Part shown: positions 53,057-61,262 of the stretch, one piece after another
Numbering within the stretch: position 1 is the first letter of the stretch
How the letters are laid out: each line of letters starts with the position of its first letter
Source of the DNA: JAICMB01 sp963802915
GTDB taxonomy: Bacteria; Acidobacteriota; Terriglobia; Bryobacterales; Bryobacteraceae
Assembly (NCBI GenBank): GCA_963802915.1
Contig: CAWDKQ010000018.1
Coordinates: forward strand, 1-64,000
Direction: 5' to 3'
Length of the DNA: 64,000 bases
Made by a program: the position numbers and the translations under genes
The notes under the pieces: generated by a model
Databases searched by the model: none
What the model was told of the DNA's origin: nothing
Seen by the model: only the letters and a program-made list of their open reading frames with translations

Positions 53057-54490
53057 TTACGCGGACATCTTCTTTTTGGCGGCCAACGAATTCGCGTAGC
53101 TCTGCTCCGACTTCGCCACATTGGCCTGCCACTGCTGCGGAGTCACATCGCGGCCGAGTCCGTCGAACTCGCTGAAATGCACTTTGCGATCCTGATCCAT
53201 GCACATATTGGACAGGATGACGGCCTTCGAATCGTTGAGTCCGACCTCGAGATCGGCCTTGGGATGGCCGCCGGTACGCGAATCGTTGAAGAAGCTTTCG
53301 AGCTCGACCTCTACCGGATTGCGATCCTCATCGTCGGTCATGATGCCCTTGGCGTAGAGCCAGCGCTTCGCGAATTTCTGTTCGCGCGCGATGAAGGAAT
53401 CGTCTTTGTTCAAATCGAGCTCGCCGGTTGCCATTGCGATCGGCATGCCCTTCTGGCCGGCGCCGAGCGCAAACGTCGCGCCCGCGGCCGCAGGCTTTTC
53501 GGTCCTGCCCGACGACGTGATTTCCACCTTCGCGGGCTCCTTGAACCACATAGCGGTAGGCATGGTCGCTTCGCCATCGCCAACCGTGATCTCCAATGCG
53601 CCGTTCGTTCCCATGATGCACTCGCCAAACTCGGGGCGCGTGCTGGCGAGATATGGAAGATGATTGTTGGTCGAAATGGAGCTGTAGACCAGCTTCTGGT
53701 TCTTCGGATATTTGTAGATGAGCTGGATGTTGTCGAACACGTCACGGCCGTCGTGCCACGTATCGAGACCACCCACTCCGATTACCCACTCCGGCGGTCC
53801 GCCGAAAATCCAATCGGCGACGTCGACCTGGTGCGATGCCAATTCCGCCGCCAACCCGCCCGAGTAATCGCGATACAAGCGCCAGTTGAAGCCGTTCATT
53901 CTCCAACCAGGATTACGGTGCCACTGCGCATGGACGTGGGTGACGTTGCCGAGCAGCCCCTTGTCCACCATCTGCTTCGCGAGCTGATAGAACTTGCTGT
54001 AACGGCGCTGCAAGCCGACCTGAAATAGCTGCTTCGGATGCTGCCCCACCTGCGCCCGGAGCATGTGCGCTTCTTCGGGTTTGAACACCAGGCTCTTCTC
54101 GCAGAAGACGTGTTTGCCCGCGTCGATCGCGTCCTTGGTGACCTTATAGTGCTCAAACAAGGGCACCGCGATGATCACCGCCTCGACGTTCTTGTCGGCG
54201 AGCAGTTCGCGATAATCCTTGTATTTGGCGGGATTGGTGCCGATCACGAGGGACACCTGGTCCATCTTCTTGGGATCAAGATCGCAAACGGCGGCGCAAT
54301 GGCCGTTGTCGACTTTCGTGAGGTGCTTGAGGAGATAGCCTCCGCGTCCGCCCGTCCCGATCACTCCGAACTTCACTTGTTCGGGAGCGGCTTTCACGAT
54401 GGCGGGAGCTCCAACAATCTGGGTCAGGGCCGCGGCGGCGCCGGCTACACCGGCGGCTTTCACTACATCACGTCGGGTGAGGTCTTGCAT
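53057..54490 (-). CDS. Gfo/Idh/MocA-family oxidoreductase, Tat-exported
   Basis: NAD(P)-dependent sugar oxidoreductase of 477 residues. The twin-arginine signal LTRRDVVKAAGVAGAAAAL occupies the N-terminus; the Rossmann motif is KFGVIGTGGRGG (about residue 40), and the catalytic lysine lies in KHVFCEKSLVFKPEEAHML, with Ser in place of the usual Pro of the EKP motif. The latter part (YRDYSGGLAAELASHQVDVAD) carries the conserved His of the substrate site. It ends 5 bp after the convergent ADOP gene. No partner enzyme is adjacent, unlike the copy at 10474. Confidence 0.92.
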   Translation of the reverse strand: MQDLTRRDVVKAAGVAGAAAALTQIVGAPAIVKAAPEQVKFGVIGTGGRGGYLLKHLTKVDNGHCAAVCDLDPKKMDQVSLVIGTNPAKYKDYRELLADKNVEAVIIAVPLFEHYKVTKDAIDAGKHVFCEKSLVFKPEEAHMLRAQVGQHPKQLFQVGLQRRYSKFYQLAKQMVDKGLLGNVTHVHAQWHRNPGWRMNGFNWRLYRDYSGGLAAELASHQVDVADWIFGGPPEWVIGVGGLDTWHDGRDVFDNIQLIYKYPKNQKLVYSSISTNNHLPYLASTRPEFGECIMGTNGALEITVGDGEATMPTAMWFKEPAKVEITSSGRTEKPAAAGATFALGAGQKGMPIAMATGELDLNKDDSFIAREQKFAKRWLYAKGIMTDDEDRNPVEVELESFFNDSRTGGHPKADLEVGLNDSKAVILSNMCMDQDRKVHFSEFDGLGRDVTPQQWQANVAKSEQSYANSLAAKKKMSA

Positions 54491-54562
54491 GGTGGTCTTG
54501 TTACAAGTCTATCCGCTTTTATTTGAATCTCGCAATGCTCGGCTGCGGGGAGGAAAAAATAA

Positions 54563-54604
54563 GGGCCGCCCGGACATGAGTCTCTTGGTGGGATCGGGCG
54601 GCCC
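54563..54604. repeat. Strong GC-rich inverted repeat
   Basis: GGGCCGCCCG (54563-54572) and CGGGCGGCCC (54595-54604) are a perfect 10-bp stem with a 22-base loop in the divergent space between the Gfo/Idh/MocA gene and the VOC gene. It would fold in the leader of either transcript. No T-run follows, so it is not a canonical terminator. Confidence 0.6.
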
Positions 54605-54693
54605 AAGGGGGTTTCAAATCTGCTCTGCTTCAAGAATACGGTGTCACGGGTGTTCTCACAATAGCGTGAAGATACTATATCCTCACGTTAGAT

Positions 54694-55611
54694 ATGAGAT
54701 CCGTTCTTACCGCACTGCTGTTTTGTTCGATGGCAGCAGCGCAGCCGGCCAGGCCGCGCGTGTTGGGGATTGCGCATTTCGCTATTCGCGTCGGCGATCT
54801 CGACAAGGCGCGCGCATACTACAAAGACTTCCTCGGCTTCGACGAGCCATTCTCGTTGAAGAATCCCGATGGCTCCGCCGGCATGATCTTTATCAAGATC
54901 AACGACTATCAATACGTCGAGATCTCTCCAGGACTCAAGCCGGACGAAGACCGCCTCAGCCATATTGCGTTCTTCACTGACGATGCCGAGGCGATGCGCG
55001 CGTATCTCGGCTCCAAAGGCGTTAAAGTGCCGGATCGGGTGCCAAAAGGCCGCATCGGAAATCTGAATTTCACGGTGAAAGATCCCGACGGCCACAGCGT
55101 CGAATTCGTGCAGTACATGGCGGATGGATGGTCCATGGGAAGCAAAGGGAAGTTCCTGCCCGATTCACGAATTTCGAAGCATATCGCTCATGTCGGTGTG
55201 ATCGTGGGCGACGCGAACGCGGCCGGCCGCTTCTACGGCGATATTCTCGGTTTCACGGAAACGTGGCGCGGAAGCTCATCCGGTACCACTCTTTCCTGGA
55301 TCAACATGCGCGTGCCGAACGGCAGCGACTACGTCGAGTTCATGCTCTACAAGGACGAGCCGGCGCCGGATCACCGCGGCAGCGCGCATCATTTTTGTCT
55401 GGAGACACCGAACATAACTGCCGCGTTGGAACGGCTCAAAGAGAGAGATTACGCGGCGACGTACGGCCTTCCGCTCGACATTCGGACAGGCACAAATCGC
55501 AAGCGCCAGTTGAATGTATTCGATCCCGACGGGACTCGCATGGAGCTGATGGAACCGGTAACTGTGGACGGGAGCGCTCCTCTTCCTTCCACAGCGCCCC
55601 TGCCACGTTAA
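54694..55611 (+). CDS. Exported two-domain VOC (glyoxalase/dioxygenase-like) protein
   Basis: Protein of 305 residues with a signal peptide (SVLTALLFCSMAAAQPA) and two vicinal-oxygen-chelate domains. The first is about 24-140 (LGIAHFAIRVGDLDKARAYY, metal ligand candidates His-29 and Glu in YVEISPG). The second is about 165-295 (KHIAHVGVIVGDANAAGRFY, then YVEFMLYKDEP and HHFCLETPN, with MELMEP at the end). Both halves keep His and Glu ligands for a divalent metal. Members include glyoxalases, ring-cleaving dioxygenases and antibiotic-binding proteins; periplasmic location is unusual. The reaction is unknown. The last 4 bp overlap mtgA. Confidence 0.85.
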   Translation: MRSVLTALLFCSMAAAQPARPRVLGIAHFAIRVGDLDKARAYYKDFLGFDEPFSLKNPDGSAGMIFIKINDYQYVEISPGLKPDEDRLSHIAFFTDDAEAMRAYLGSKGVKVPDRVPKGRIGNLNFTVKDPDGHSVEFVQYMADGWSMGSKGKFLPDSRISKHIAHVGVIVGDANAAGRFYGDILGFTETWRGSSSGTTLSWINMRVPNGSDYVEFMLYKDEPAPDHRGSAHHFCLETPNITAALERLKERDYAATYGLPLDIRTGTNRKRQLNVFDPDGTRMELMEPVTVDGSAPLPSTAPLPR

Positions 55612-56306
55612 TAGCCCATTTGGCGCATGCGCGTTTCGATGTCCTCGCTGTATTCGTTCATCGACGCGGGACGGCGCTTCAACGGCGCGGGAATGATGGC
55701 GGCCAGACGCGCGGCCTGATCGCGGCCGATCTGCGATGCGGGCACGTGATACCAATACTCCGATGCCGCTTCGGCCCCGTAAACTCCGGGCCCCCACTCG
55801 ATCACATTCAGGTACAACTCCAGAATCCGGTTCTTCGGAAGAACCGTTTCCATCACCGGAACCAGCGTGAATTCGACACCCTTGCGCACGAAAGATCGCG
55901 AGGTGCTGAGGAACAGATTCTTTACAAGCTGTTGGTCGATCGTGGAAGCGCCGCGTCCGAATTTGCCCTTCTCCAAATCCTGGTCAATGACCTTCTGCAC
56001 CTGCACCCAGTCGAACCCGCGATGCTGATAAAACCTGGCGTCTTCGGCGGCGATCACGGCGTGCTGCAAAGCGGGCGAGATCCGCTTCAACGGCACCCAC
56101 GTGTACTGCTTCTTATAGGGGCCGTGGGAGTGAAAACGACGCTCCATCTGCACGCTGGTGGTCGGCGGATGAATCCACCGCAACGCGACGATTGACAGGA
56201 CGCAGAGGGCGTAGAAACCAACGACCAACGCAAGCAGACAAAGCAGCAGAATTTTCCACCAGCCGCGCCGCTTCACGCGTTTTGGTTTGGCGCGCGACGC
56301 CTTCAA
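55608..56306 (-). CDS. mtgA: Monofunctional biosynthetic peptidoglycan transglycosylase
   Basis: Family GT51 glycosyltransferase of 232 residues that polymerises lipid II glycan chains. One membrane helix (about residues 18-45) anchors it; the catalytic Glu is in AVIAAEDARFYQHRGFD, followed by the GASTIDQQLVKNLFL, RKGVEFTLVPVMETVLPK and LNVIEWGPGVYGAEAAS motifs. No transpeptidase domain is present. The frame opens at TTG 56306 with a weak ribosome site. It is the last gene of a six-gene reverse-strand run. Confidence 0.92.
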   Translation of the reverse strand: MKASRAKPKRVKRRGWWKILLLCLLALVVGFYALCVLSIVALRWIHPPTTSVQMERRFHSHGPYKKQYTWVPLKRISPALQHAVIAAEDARFYQHRGFDWVQVQKVIDQDLEKGKFGRGASTIDQQLVKNLFLSTSRSFVRKGVEFTLVPVMETVLPKNRILELYLNVIEWGPGVYGAEAASEYWYHVPASQIGRDQAARLAAIIPAPLKRRPASMNEYSEDIETRMRQMGY

Positions 56307-56316
56307 TCCAACCCCA

Positions 56317-57342
56317 TCACTTCATCATGTGTACCACTTTCGGAAAAGGACCCAGCGGACCTGTGAGGGTCTGGCCGAAATCTTCAAAGCGAGCGCGATG
56401 GATCATGGCGCGGAGCAGGCGAGCATCGAATCGCGCGAGATCGCGGCAGCCTTGCTGGAACGAATCGGCCGACGCATTGACGCTTCCTATGAGCGCCTGA
56501 TTCTTGGTGATCATGTCACGGAAAGGAAAGGCGATCGTCTTGTTAGGAGCGCCTAAAGTTACCATCACGCCGTTGCGCGCGAGCGATCTTGCGCCCGTCA
56601 CGAGGGCTTCCGCCGCGCCCGTCGCTTCGAGAACGATGTCGGCCGGCCACGTTTCTTCCGTGCCGATGTAGCGCAGGCCGCCGGTTTCGAGCAATCGTAC
56701 TCGCGGGTGATCGCTTGGTTCCACGGAGCACACGGCGACCTCAAACCCGCGCTCTCGAAAGGCGAGCGCCGCGAGGATTCCAATGGTTCCGGCTCCGAGC
56801 ACGAGGGCCCGCGGCGGATCGAATCCGAAATATTCGACGTGGGCGCGGCGCGCAATTTCGATGGCCTTCTCGACTGAGCTGAGCGGCTCAATCAGAATTG
56901 CGATATCGAAAAGATCGCTGGGGACCGGAAGAAGGTAGCGCGATTCGTCGACGGCATAATCCGTGAAATACCCATGCATGCGGACGATGCCGCGCTCGAG
57001 ATACGCGCCGGTGGCGCAGAGATCCGAACGGCCGCCGGCGCATGGTTTGCACGCGGGATTGCAGGGACGCCGAACCAGCGGAACCACCCAATCGCCCCGC
57101 TCGATTCCAGTCAAATTTTTACCGGTCTCGACGACCTGCCCGAGCGCTTCATGCCCCAGGGTCAGGAACGAATCGCCCGGCGGGGGCATGACTAAGCGAA
57201 CGGCCGCGAGTTCGCGATCCGTGCCGCAGACTCCAATCTGCTCGATGCGGAACAACACTTCGCCATCGCGAATGTGGTTCGGTTCCGGGACTTGTTTGAG
57301 CTCGACTACGTGAGACTCGAAATTGACCGTGACGGCTCTCAT
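56317..57342 (-). CDS. Zinc-dependent alcohol dehydrogenase (glucose dehydrogenase-like)
   Basis: MDR-family dehydrogenase of 341 residues. Catalytic zinc ligands are in IGVCGTDRELA and LGHEALG; the structural zinc loop has CNPACKPCAGGRSDLC. The Rossmann part is ALVLGAGTIGILAALAF and the C-terminal region resembles glucose 1-dehydrogenases of the archaeal/bacterial type. The start at 57342 overlaps the methyltransferase stop by 4 bp. Substrate probably a sugar or polyol. Confidence 0.88.
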   Translation of the reverse strand: MRAVTVNFESHVVELKQVPEPNHIRDGEVLFRIEQIGVCGTDRELAAVRLVMPPPGDSFLTLGHEALGQVVETGKNLTGIERGDWVVPLVRRPCNPACKPCAGGRSDLCATGAYLERGIVRMHGYFTDYAVDESRYLLPVPSDLFDIAILIEPLSSVEKAIEIARRAHVEYFGFDPPRALVLGAGTIGILAALAFRERGFEVAVCSVEPSDHPRVRLLETGGLRYIGTEETWPADIVLEATGAAEALVTGARSLARNGVMVTLGAPNKTIAFPFRDMITKNQALIGSVNASADSFQQGCRDLARFDARLLRAMIHRARFEDFGQTLTGPLGPFPKVVHMMK

Positions 57343-58271
57343 GCCGCCCGATAATATAGCTCTATCCAGGGACCCGTGAGTGGACCCGATTCCGCGAGGC
57401 GATTCGTGCGGGCGATCTCTTCGGAGAGAGCGCGCTGTTCTTCCGTTACCCAATCCGGCACTTCGGGTAACGGTAGGGTCAGCAGCTCGGAGTTGAGCGA
57501 GCCTTCGAGTTCGAAGCCTTCGCTCGATACGAGCCGCTCCAGATGAGAGCTGCCGTATCCATACAAATAGGGGAAGGCAAGGAGGTTGTTATATCCCAGG
57601 GCAAGGAGCGACTCGGACCGCTCATAGAAGAGCGCGTTGGGCGTTCGAACCACCAGAAGCCCGGTGGGTTTTACGATGCGATGGATTTCGTGGAGCAGAG
57701 GCCGCGGCTCAGGCACCTGCTCGAAGCAGTTCCACACGAACACTCCGTCGAAGATATGGTCCGGGAAGGCGCAGTCTACGAGGTCTTTGTTGAACACGAC
57801 CTGACCTTTGGATGTGGAGTAACGGAATGTATCTTTCCCGATATCGACTCCGACGGGCTGCCATCCCCATTCGGTCGCGACCTGAAGGAAGGCACCGTAG
57901 TGGCTGCCTACTTCGAGAATCTGCGCGGCTGCCGGAAGCAGACTTCGATACGGTTGAGCTTTCTGTCGAAATGCCGTCACATAGCGCGGGAAAAGCAAGT
58001 CGACGAGAGCTTCGTCGTACGGATCTTCCTCATACTTCTCGGTGCTCTGCGATAGCTTCTCATCGCGCAGCAGAACGCCGCAGGCGGTGCAGGCGAGGAT
58101 TGCGCGGTCGTCGCCGTGCGCGAAATCGGTGAGGTCCTTGAGCTCCGATTCCGCGGGGTGGCGATTGAACCGGTCCAGAACAAAACGCTCTCGATATTCC
58201 GCCTCGCGATGGATTCTCTCCGCTGTGAATAGTTCCTTAAATTCCGAGCCACGGCACACGGGACACGTCAC
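57339..58271 (-). CDS. Class I SAM-dependent methyltransferase with N-terminal zinc ribbon
   Basis: Methyltransferase of 310 residues starting at GTG 58271. An N-terminal zinc-ribbon-like pair (CPVC at residues 3-6 and CTAC near 61-64) precedes the SAM-binding fold: motif I ILEVGSHYGAFLQVA, acidic residue in PVGVDIGK, and FVWNCFEQVPEPRPLLHEIH before strand 4. This layout is common in sugar C-methyltransferases and related unassigned enzymes. Substrate unknown; the alcohol dehydrogenase gene is coupled downstream. Confidence 0.85.
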   Translation of the reverse strand: MTCPVCRGSEFKELFTAERIHREAEYRERFVLDRFNRHPAESELKDLTDFAHGDDRAILACTACGVLLRDEKLSQSTEKYEEDPYDEALVDLLFPRYVTAFRQKAQPYRSLLPAAAQILEVGSHYGAFLQVATEWGWQPVGVDIGKDTFRYSTSKGQVVFNKDLVDCAFPDHIFDGVFVWNCFEQVPEPRPLLHEIHRIVKPTGLLVVRTPNALFYERSESLLALGYNNLLAFPYLYGYGSSHLERLVSSEGFELEGSLNSELLTLPLPEVPDWVTEEQRALSEEIARTNRLAESGPLTGPWIELYYRAA

Positions 58272-58300
58272 GCGGCCAGAGCGAGCAATCGGTCTTCCAA

Positions 58301-59446
58301 TTAGAGAGGGGTTCCGGTTGCGCCCAAAGAGACTCGAACGTTTGTTGTTCGGCCGGCGCGGAAAACGGTTAGCTCGATGCTGTCTCCGGCTCTTTTGCGG
58401 GCCAGTGAGCGGGAAATGGCGTCGCCGCGATCCACGGGAGTACCGTCGATCGACATGATAAAGTCGCCGCCAACCATAAGCTGCGCATTGCCGATTTGAA
58501 CCATCTGTCGTCCGCCTTTAATGCCGGCGCGGGCGGCGGGCGAACCGGGCGTCACTTCCTGCACCAGCAGACCGCCTTGCGTCGGCAGCTCCAAAGCGTC
58601 GGCATAATCGCCGGCGACGTAAACGACTGTTACACCGAGTTTGGGGCGTTGCCGGCCGGTCTGGAAATCGTCGAGCATGGCCTTCGCGCGGTTGATGGGC
58701 AGCGCGAATCCGATTCCGACGTTGCCGCCACTTGGCCCGAGAATCGCGGTGTTGATGCCGATCACGTTGCCGGCGGAATCGAGCAGCGGGCCGCCGCTAT
58801 TGCCTGGATTGATGGCCGCATCAGTCTGGACCATGTCGTCCAACTCCTGATCGTTCTCGCCCCGGATCTTGCGGCCGAGCGAACTTACGACGCCGACGGT
58901 CAGGGTGCCTTCGAGTCCGAAAGGATTGCCGATGGCGAGTACTTTTTGTCCGACCTGAACACCGTCGGAATCGCCCAGGTGCAGAACGGGAAGCTTCTTT
59001 TTCGGATCGATCTGGAGCAGCGCCATGTCGTTGTATTGATCCTGGTAGAGCACGCGCGCTTTGTAGTGGGTCTGGTCGGACAAGCGGACTTCTACACGGT
59101 TAGGGTCGGCAATGACGTGACTGTTCGTGAGAATGCGGCCATCGGATCCGATGATGAAGCCGGAGCCGGAGTCCTTCTGAGGATAAATTTCCATGAAGAT
59201 AGTCTGGCGATACACAGTGCTTGTGATGTTTACGGTCGCCAGGTGACAGGCTTTATAGATATCGATATTGTTGAGCTCATCGGCGCTGAGGCCGGCGGAC
59301 TTGGCCACATCCGGACCGGTCCACAGCTTCCCTGCCCCGGCGATGGGGCGGATGATGCTGCGCTGCCCCCATTCGGTTCTCGACGTAATCACGAAAAATG
59401 CACCCACCATAAAGGTGGTGAGCAGCAAAACACGCAAGATCTTCAT
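58301..59446 (-). CDS. HtrA/Deg-type periplasmic serine protease
   Basis: Trypsin-like protease of 381 residues with one PDZ domain. An N-terminal signal anchor (LRVLLLTTFMVGAFFVIT) is followed by the triad: His in ILTNSHVIAD, Asp in NDMALLQID and Ser in INPGNSGGPLLD. The PDZ domain spans about residues 265-375 (PQGGLLVQEVTPGSPAARAG). It degrades or refolds damaged envelope proteins. The ATG overlaps the coaE stop as ATGA. Confidence 0.93.
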   Translation of the reverse strand: MKILRVLLLTTFMVGAFFVITSRTEWGQRSIIRPIAGAGKLWTGPDVAKSAGLSADELNNIDIYKACHLATVNITSTVYRQTIFMEIYPQKDSGSGFIIGSDGRILTNSHVIADPNRVEVRLSDQTHYKARVLYQDQYNDMALLQIDPKKKLPVLHLGDSDGVQVGQKVLAIGNPFGLEGTLTVGVVSSLGRKIRGENDQELDDMVQTDAAINPGNSGGPLLDSAGNVIGINTAILGPSGGNVGIGFALPINRAKAMLDDFQTGRQRPKLGVTVVYVAGDYADALELPTQGGLLVQEVTPGSPAARAGIKGGRQMVQIGNAQLMVGGDFIMSIDGTPVDRGDAISRSLARKRAGDSIELTVFRAGRTTNVRVSLGATGTPL

Positions 59447-60048
59447 TGTTGTAGACTCCGCAGCGATTCGTAGACTTCGCGCACCTGCGCGAGCGTCTGC
59501 TCCTTTGCGCCGGACGTGTCGATGACGTAGTCGGCCAGCTTGATTTTTTCTTCTAAAGGCAATTGCCGGCTCAACCTCGCCAATACTTCCTCCCTCGTAA
59601 TCGCGTTTCGGTGCATGGCTCGCTCGATCTGCTGTTCGCACGTGCAAGCAGCGACGATCAGCTTGGCAAATCTCTTATAACTTCCAGTTTCAATCAGAAT
59701 TGCGGCTTCCACAACCGTGATGGCGCGCGGATCACGGCGGCCGATATCCTCTTCGAGCGCGTGCTCGCGCCGGAAAACGGCGGGATGCACGAAACTATTG
59801 AGCTTTTCCAGGCGCTCCGGGTTGCTGAAAACCAGCGCGGCCAAACGCCGGCGATCGATCATGCCCTCGTCATCCAGGATCTGTTCGCCGAATTCATTCA
59901 CGACCGGGTCGTACGCCTCTCCGCCGGGTAAAAGCACTTGATGGCCCAACTCATCGGCCTGAATGAGATAGCATCCCAGGGCAGCAAGAGCTTCGCCGAC
60001 AAGCGTTTTGCCGCTGGCGAGGCCGCCCGTCAATCCGACGCGGAGCAT
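59443..60048 (-). CDS. coaE: Dephospho-CoA kinase
   Basis: Last enzyme of coenzyme A synthesis, 201 residues. P-loop VGLTGGLASGKTLVGEAL, then CYLIQADELGHQVL with the substrate-site Asp, the RRRLAALVFSNPERLEKLN segment and the LID region RAMHRNAITREEVLARLSRQ. Normal length. It overlaps folD by 19 bp and htrA by 4 bp, so the three housekeeping genes are probably co-translated. Confidence 0.95.
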   Translation of the reverse strand: MLRVGLTGGLASGKTLVGEALAALGCYLIQADELGHQVLLPGGEAYDPVVNEFGEQILDDEGMIDRRRLAALVFSNPERLEKLNSFVHPAVFRREHALEEDIGRRDPRAITVVEAAILIETGSYKRFAKLIVAACTCEQQIERAMHRNAITREEVLARLSRQLPLEEKIKLADYVIDTSGAKEQTLAQVREVYESLRSLQQ

Positions 60049-60908
60049 AGATGGCGTTCGGCTGCTTCCACCGTGTTCGACATCAGCATCGCGATGGTGA
60101 GCGGTCCGACTCCTCCGGGTACCGGCGTGTAGGCAGACGCGATTTCGGCGGCCGCGGATGCCTCGACATCGCCGACGAGCCCTCCTTTGCCGGGATGAAG
60201 ACGATTCATGCCGACGTCGACTACGGTGGCTCCGGGCTTAATGAAATCGGCTGTGACGAAAGATGGACGGCCGATGGCGGCTACAAGAATGTCGGCGCGG
60301 CGGGCTTCTTCGGGAAGATTCGTTGTCTTCGAATGGCAGATAGTCACCGTTGCGTTGGCATGGAGCAGGAGCAATGCCATCGGCTTGCCGACGATGTCGC
60401 TGCGTCCGATGACTACGGCGTGTTTGCCGACCACGGGGATGTCGTAGCGTCTCAGCATTTCCATAATTCCGGCCGGCGTGCAGGCTCGCGGAGCCGGGAT
60501 GTTTGCGACGAGGTTTCCGACATTCAAAGGATGGAAGCCGTCGACGTCTTTGTGGGGCTGGATTGCGACCAGCACTTTGCGGCTGTCGATTTGACGGGGC
60601 AGCGGAGTTTGCACCAGGATCCCGTCGATTTCGGGGCGTTCGTTGAGTCCTTCGATGATGGCGAGGAGATCGCCGGTTGAGATATCGGAAGGGGGCGTGA
60701 TTTTTTCGCTGTAGATGCCGAGATCTGCGCAGGCTTTCACTTTATTGCGGACGTAGATTTCAGAGCCGGGATCGTTGCCGACCAGGACTACGGCGAGTCC
60801 GGGACGCCGCGAGAGGCGTTCGATGCGGGGTTTGAGGCTGAGGAAGATTTGATCGCGGACCCATTTGCCGTCTAAGACATTCGCACTCATCCGATCGTTC
60901 GCACTCAT
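60030..60908 (-). CDS. folD: Bifunctional methylenetetrahydrofolate dehydrogenase/cyclohydrolase
   Basis: FolD interconverts methylene-, methenyl- and formyl-tetrahydrofolate. About 292 residues with the catalytic Lys region YVRNKVKACADLGI, the motif DGILVQTPLPRQID, NADP-binding VVIGRSDIVGKPMALLLL and PVPGGVGPLTIAMLM near the C-terminus. The first eighteen bases are partly repeated (MSAND R MSANV), so translation may start at 60908 or at 60890; both are plausible. It is the first gene of the reverse-strand operon. Confidence 0.96.
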   Translation of the reverse strand: MSANDRMSANVLDGKWVRDQIFLSLKPRIERLSRRPGLAVVLVGNDPGSEIYVRNKVKACADLGIYSEKITPPSDISTGDLLAIIEGLNERPEIDGILVQTPLPRQIDSRKVLVAIQPHKDVDGFHPLNVGNLVANIPAPRACTPAGIMEMLRRYDIPVVGKHAVVIGRSDIVGKPMALLLLHANATVTICHSKTTNLPEEARRADILVAAIGRPSFVTADFIKPGATVVDVGMNRLHPGKGGLVGDVEASAAAEIASAYTPVPGGVGPLTIAMLMSNTVEAAERHLCSASD

Positions 60909-60957
60909 CCAATTGCGAGGATAGCAGTTTGAAAAATGGGGACAGTACGGCGGGGGC

Positions 60958-61004
60958 GTTCTACGTTCTATGTTCTACGTTCTACGTTCTATGTTCTAAG
61001 TTCT
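60958..61004. repeat. Heptanucleotide tandem repeat GTTCTAY
   Basis: Six full and one partial head-to-tail copies of a 7-base unit: GTTCTAC, GTTCTAT, GTTCTAC, GTTCTAC, GTTCTAT, GTTCTAA, then GTTCT. Such units expand by slippage. It lies 50 bp upstream of the folD start. Confidence 0.9.
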
Positions 61005-61208
61005 TACCTCCGACGCTCCCTTTAGGTCCGCTGCACGTCGGACATAATCTGAAGGGGTGGCTAGCGGAGTTATACCGGCCCGTTCCAGTGCAGGCCGGTC
61101 GGCCCCGCACTATTTGCGGTGAGTTTAGGGGTGCGTCAAGTTGGCCGGGTATGCGGCGGGTATTATGTTGTTGGTTTGCTCGGAGATTTAGTTGACGATT
61201 TGTAGCGA

Positions 61209-61244
61209 ATCCGGGCCGACCGTTTGAAAACGGGCGGCCCGGAT
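61209..61244 (-). terminator. Hairpin terminator after decahaem cytochrome
   Basis: ATCCGGGCCGACCGTTT pairs with AAACGGGCGGCCCGGAT around a tiny loop, about 15 bp of stem with a single A-G mismatch, beginning 19 bases after the cytochrome stop on the reverse strand. There is no long U-tract, but a comparable hairpin follows the second cytochrome gene, which supports a role in 3'-end formation. Confidence 0.65.
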
Positions 61245-61262
61245 CGAGTTGAGGTTCCGTAG

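Larger units (their letters stand above)
60909..61262. other. Intergenic stretch with repeat and hairpin
   Basis: 354 bases between folD and the cytochrome stop hold no gene that I can support. They contain the promoter side of folD, the heptanucleotide repeat at 60958-61004, and the cytochrome's terminator-like hairpin at 61209-61244. Confidence 0.7.

Noticed and set aside
60958..61004. Possible CRISPR or prophage repeat
   Set aside because: The unit is seven bases with no spacers; it is a simple tandem repeat.
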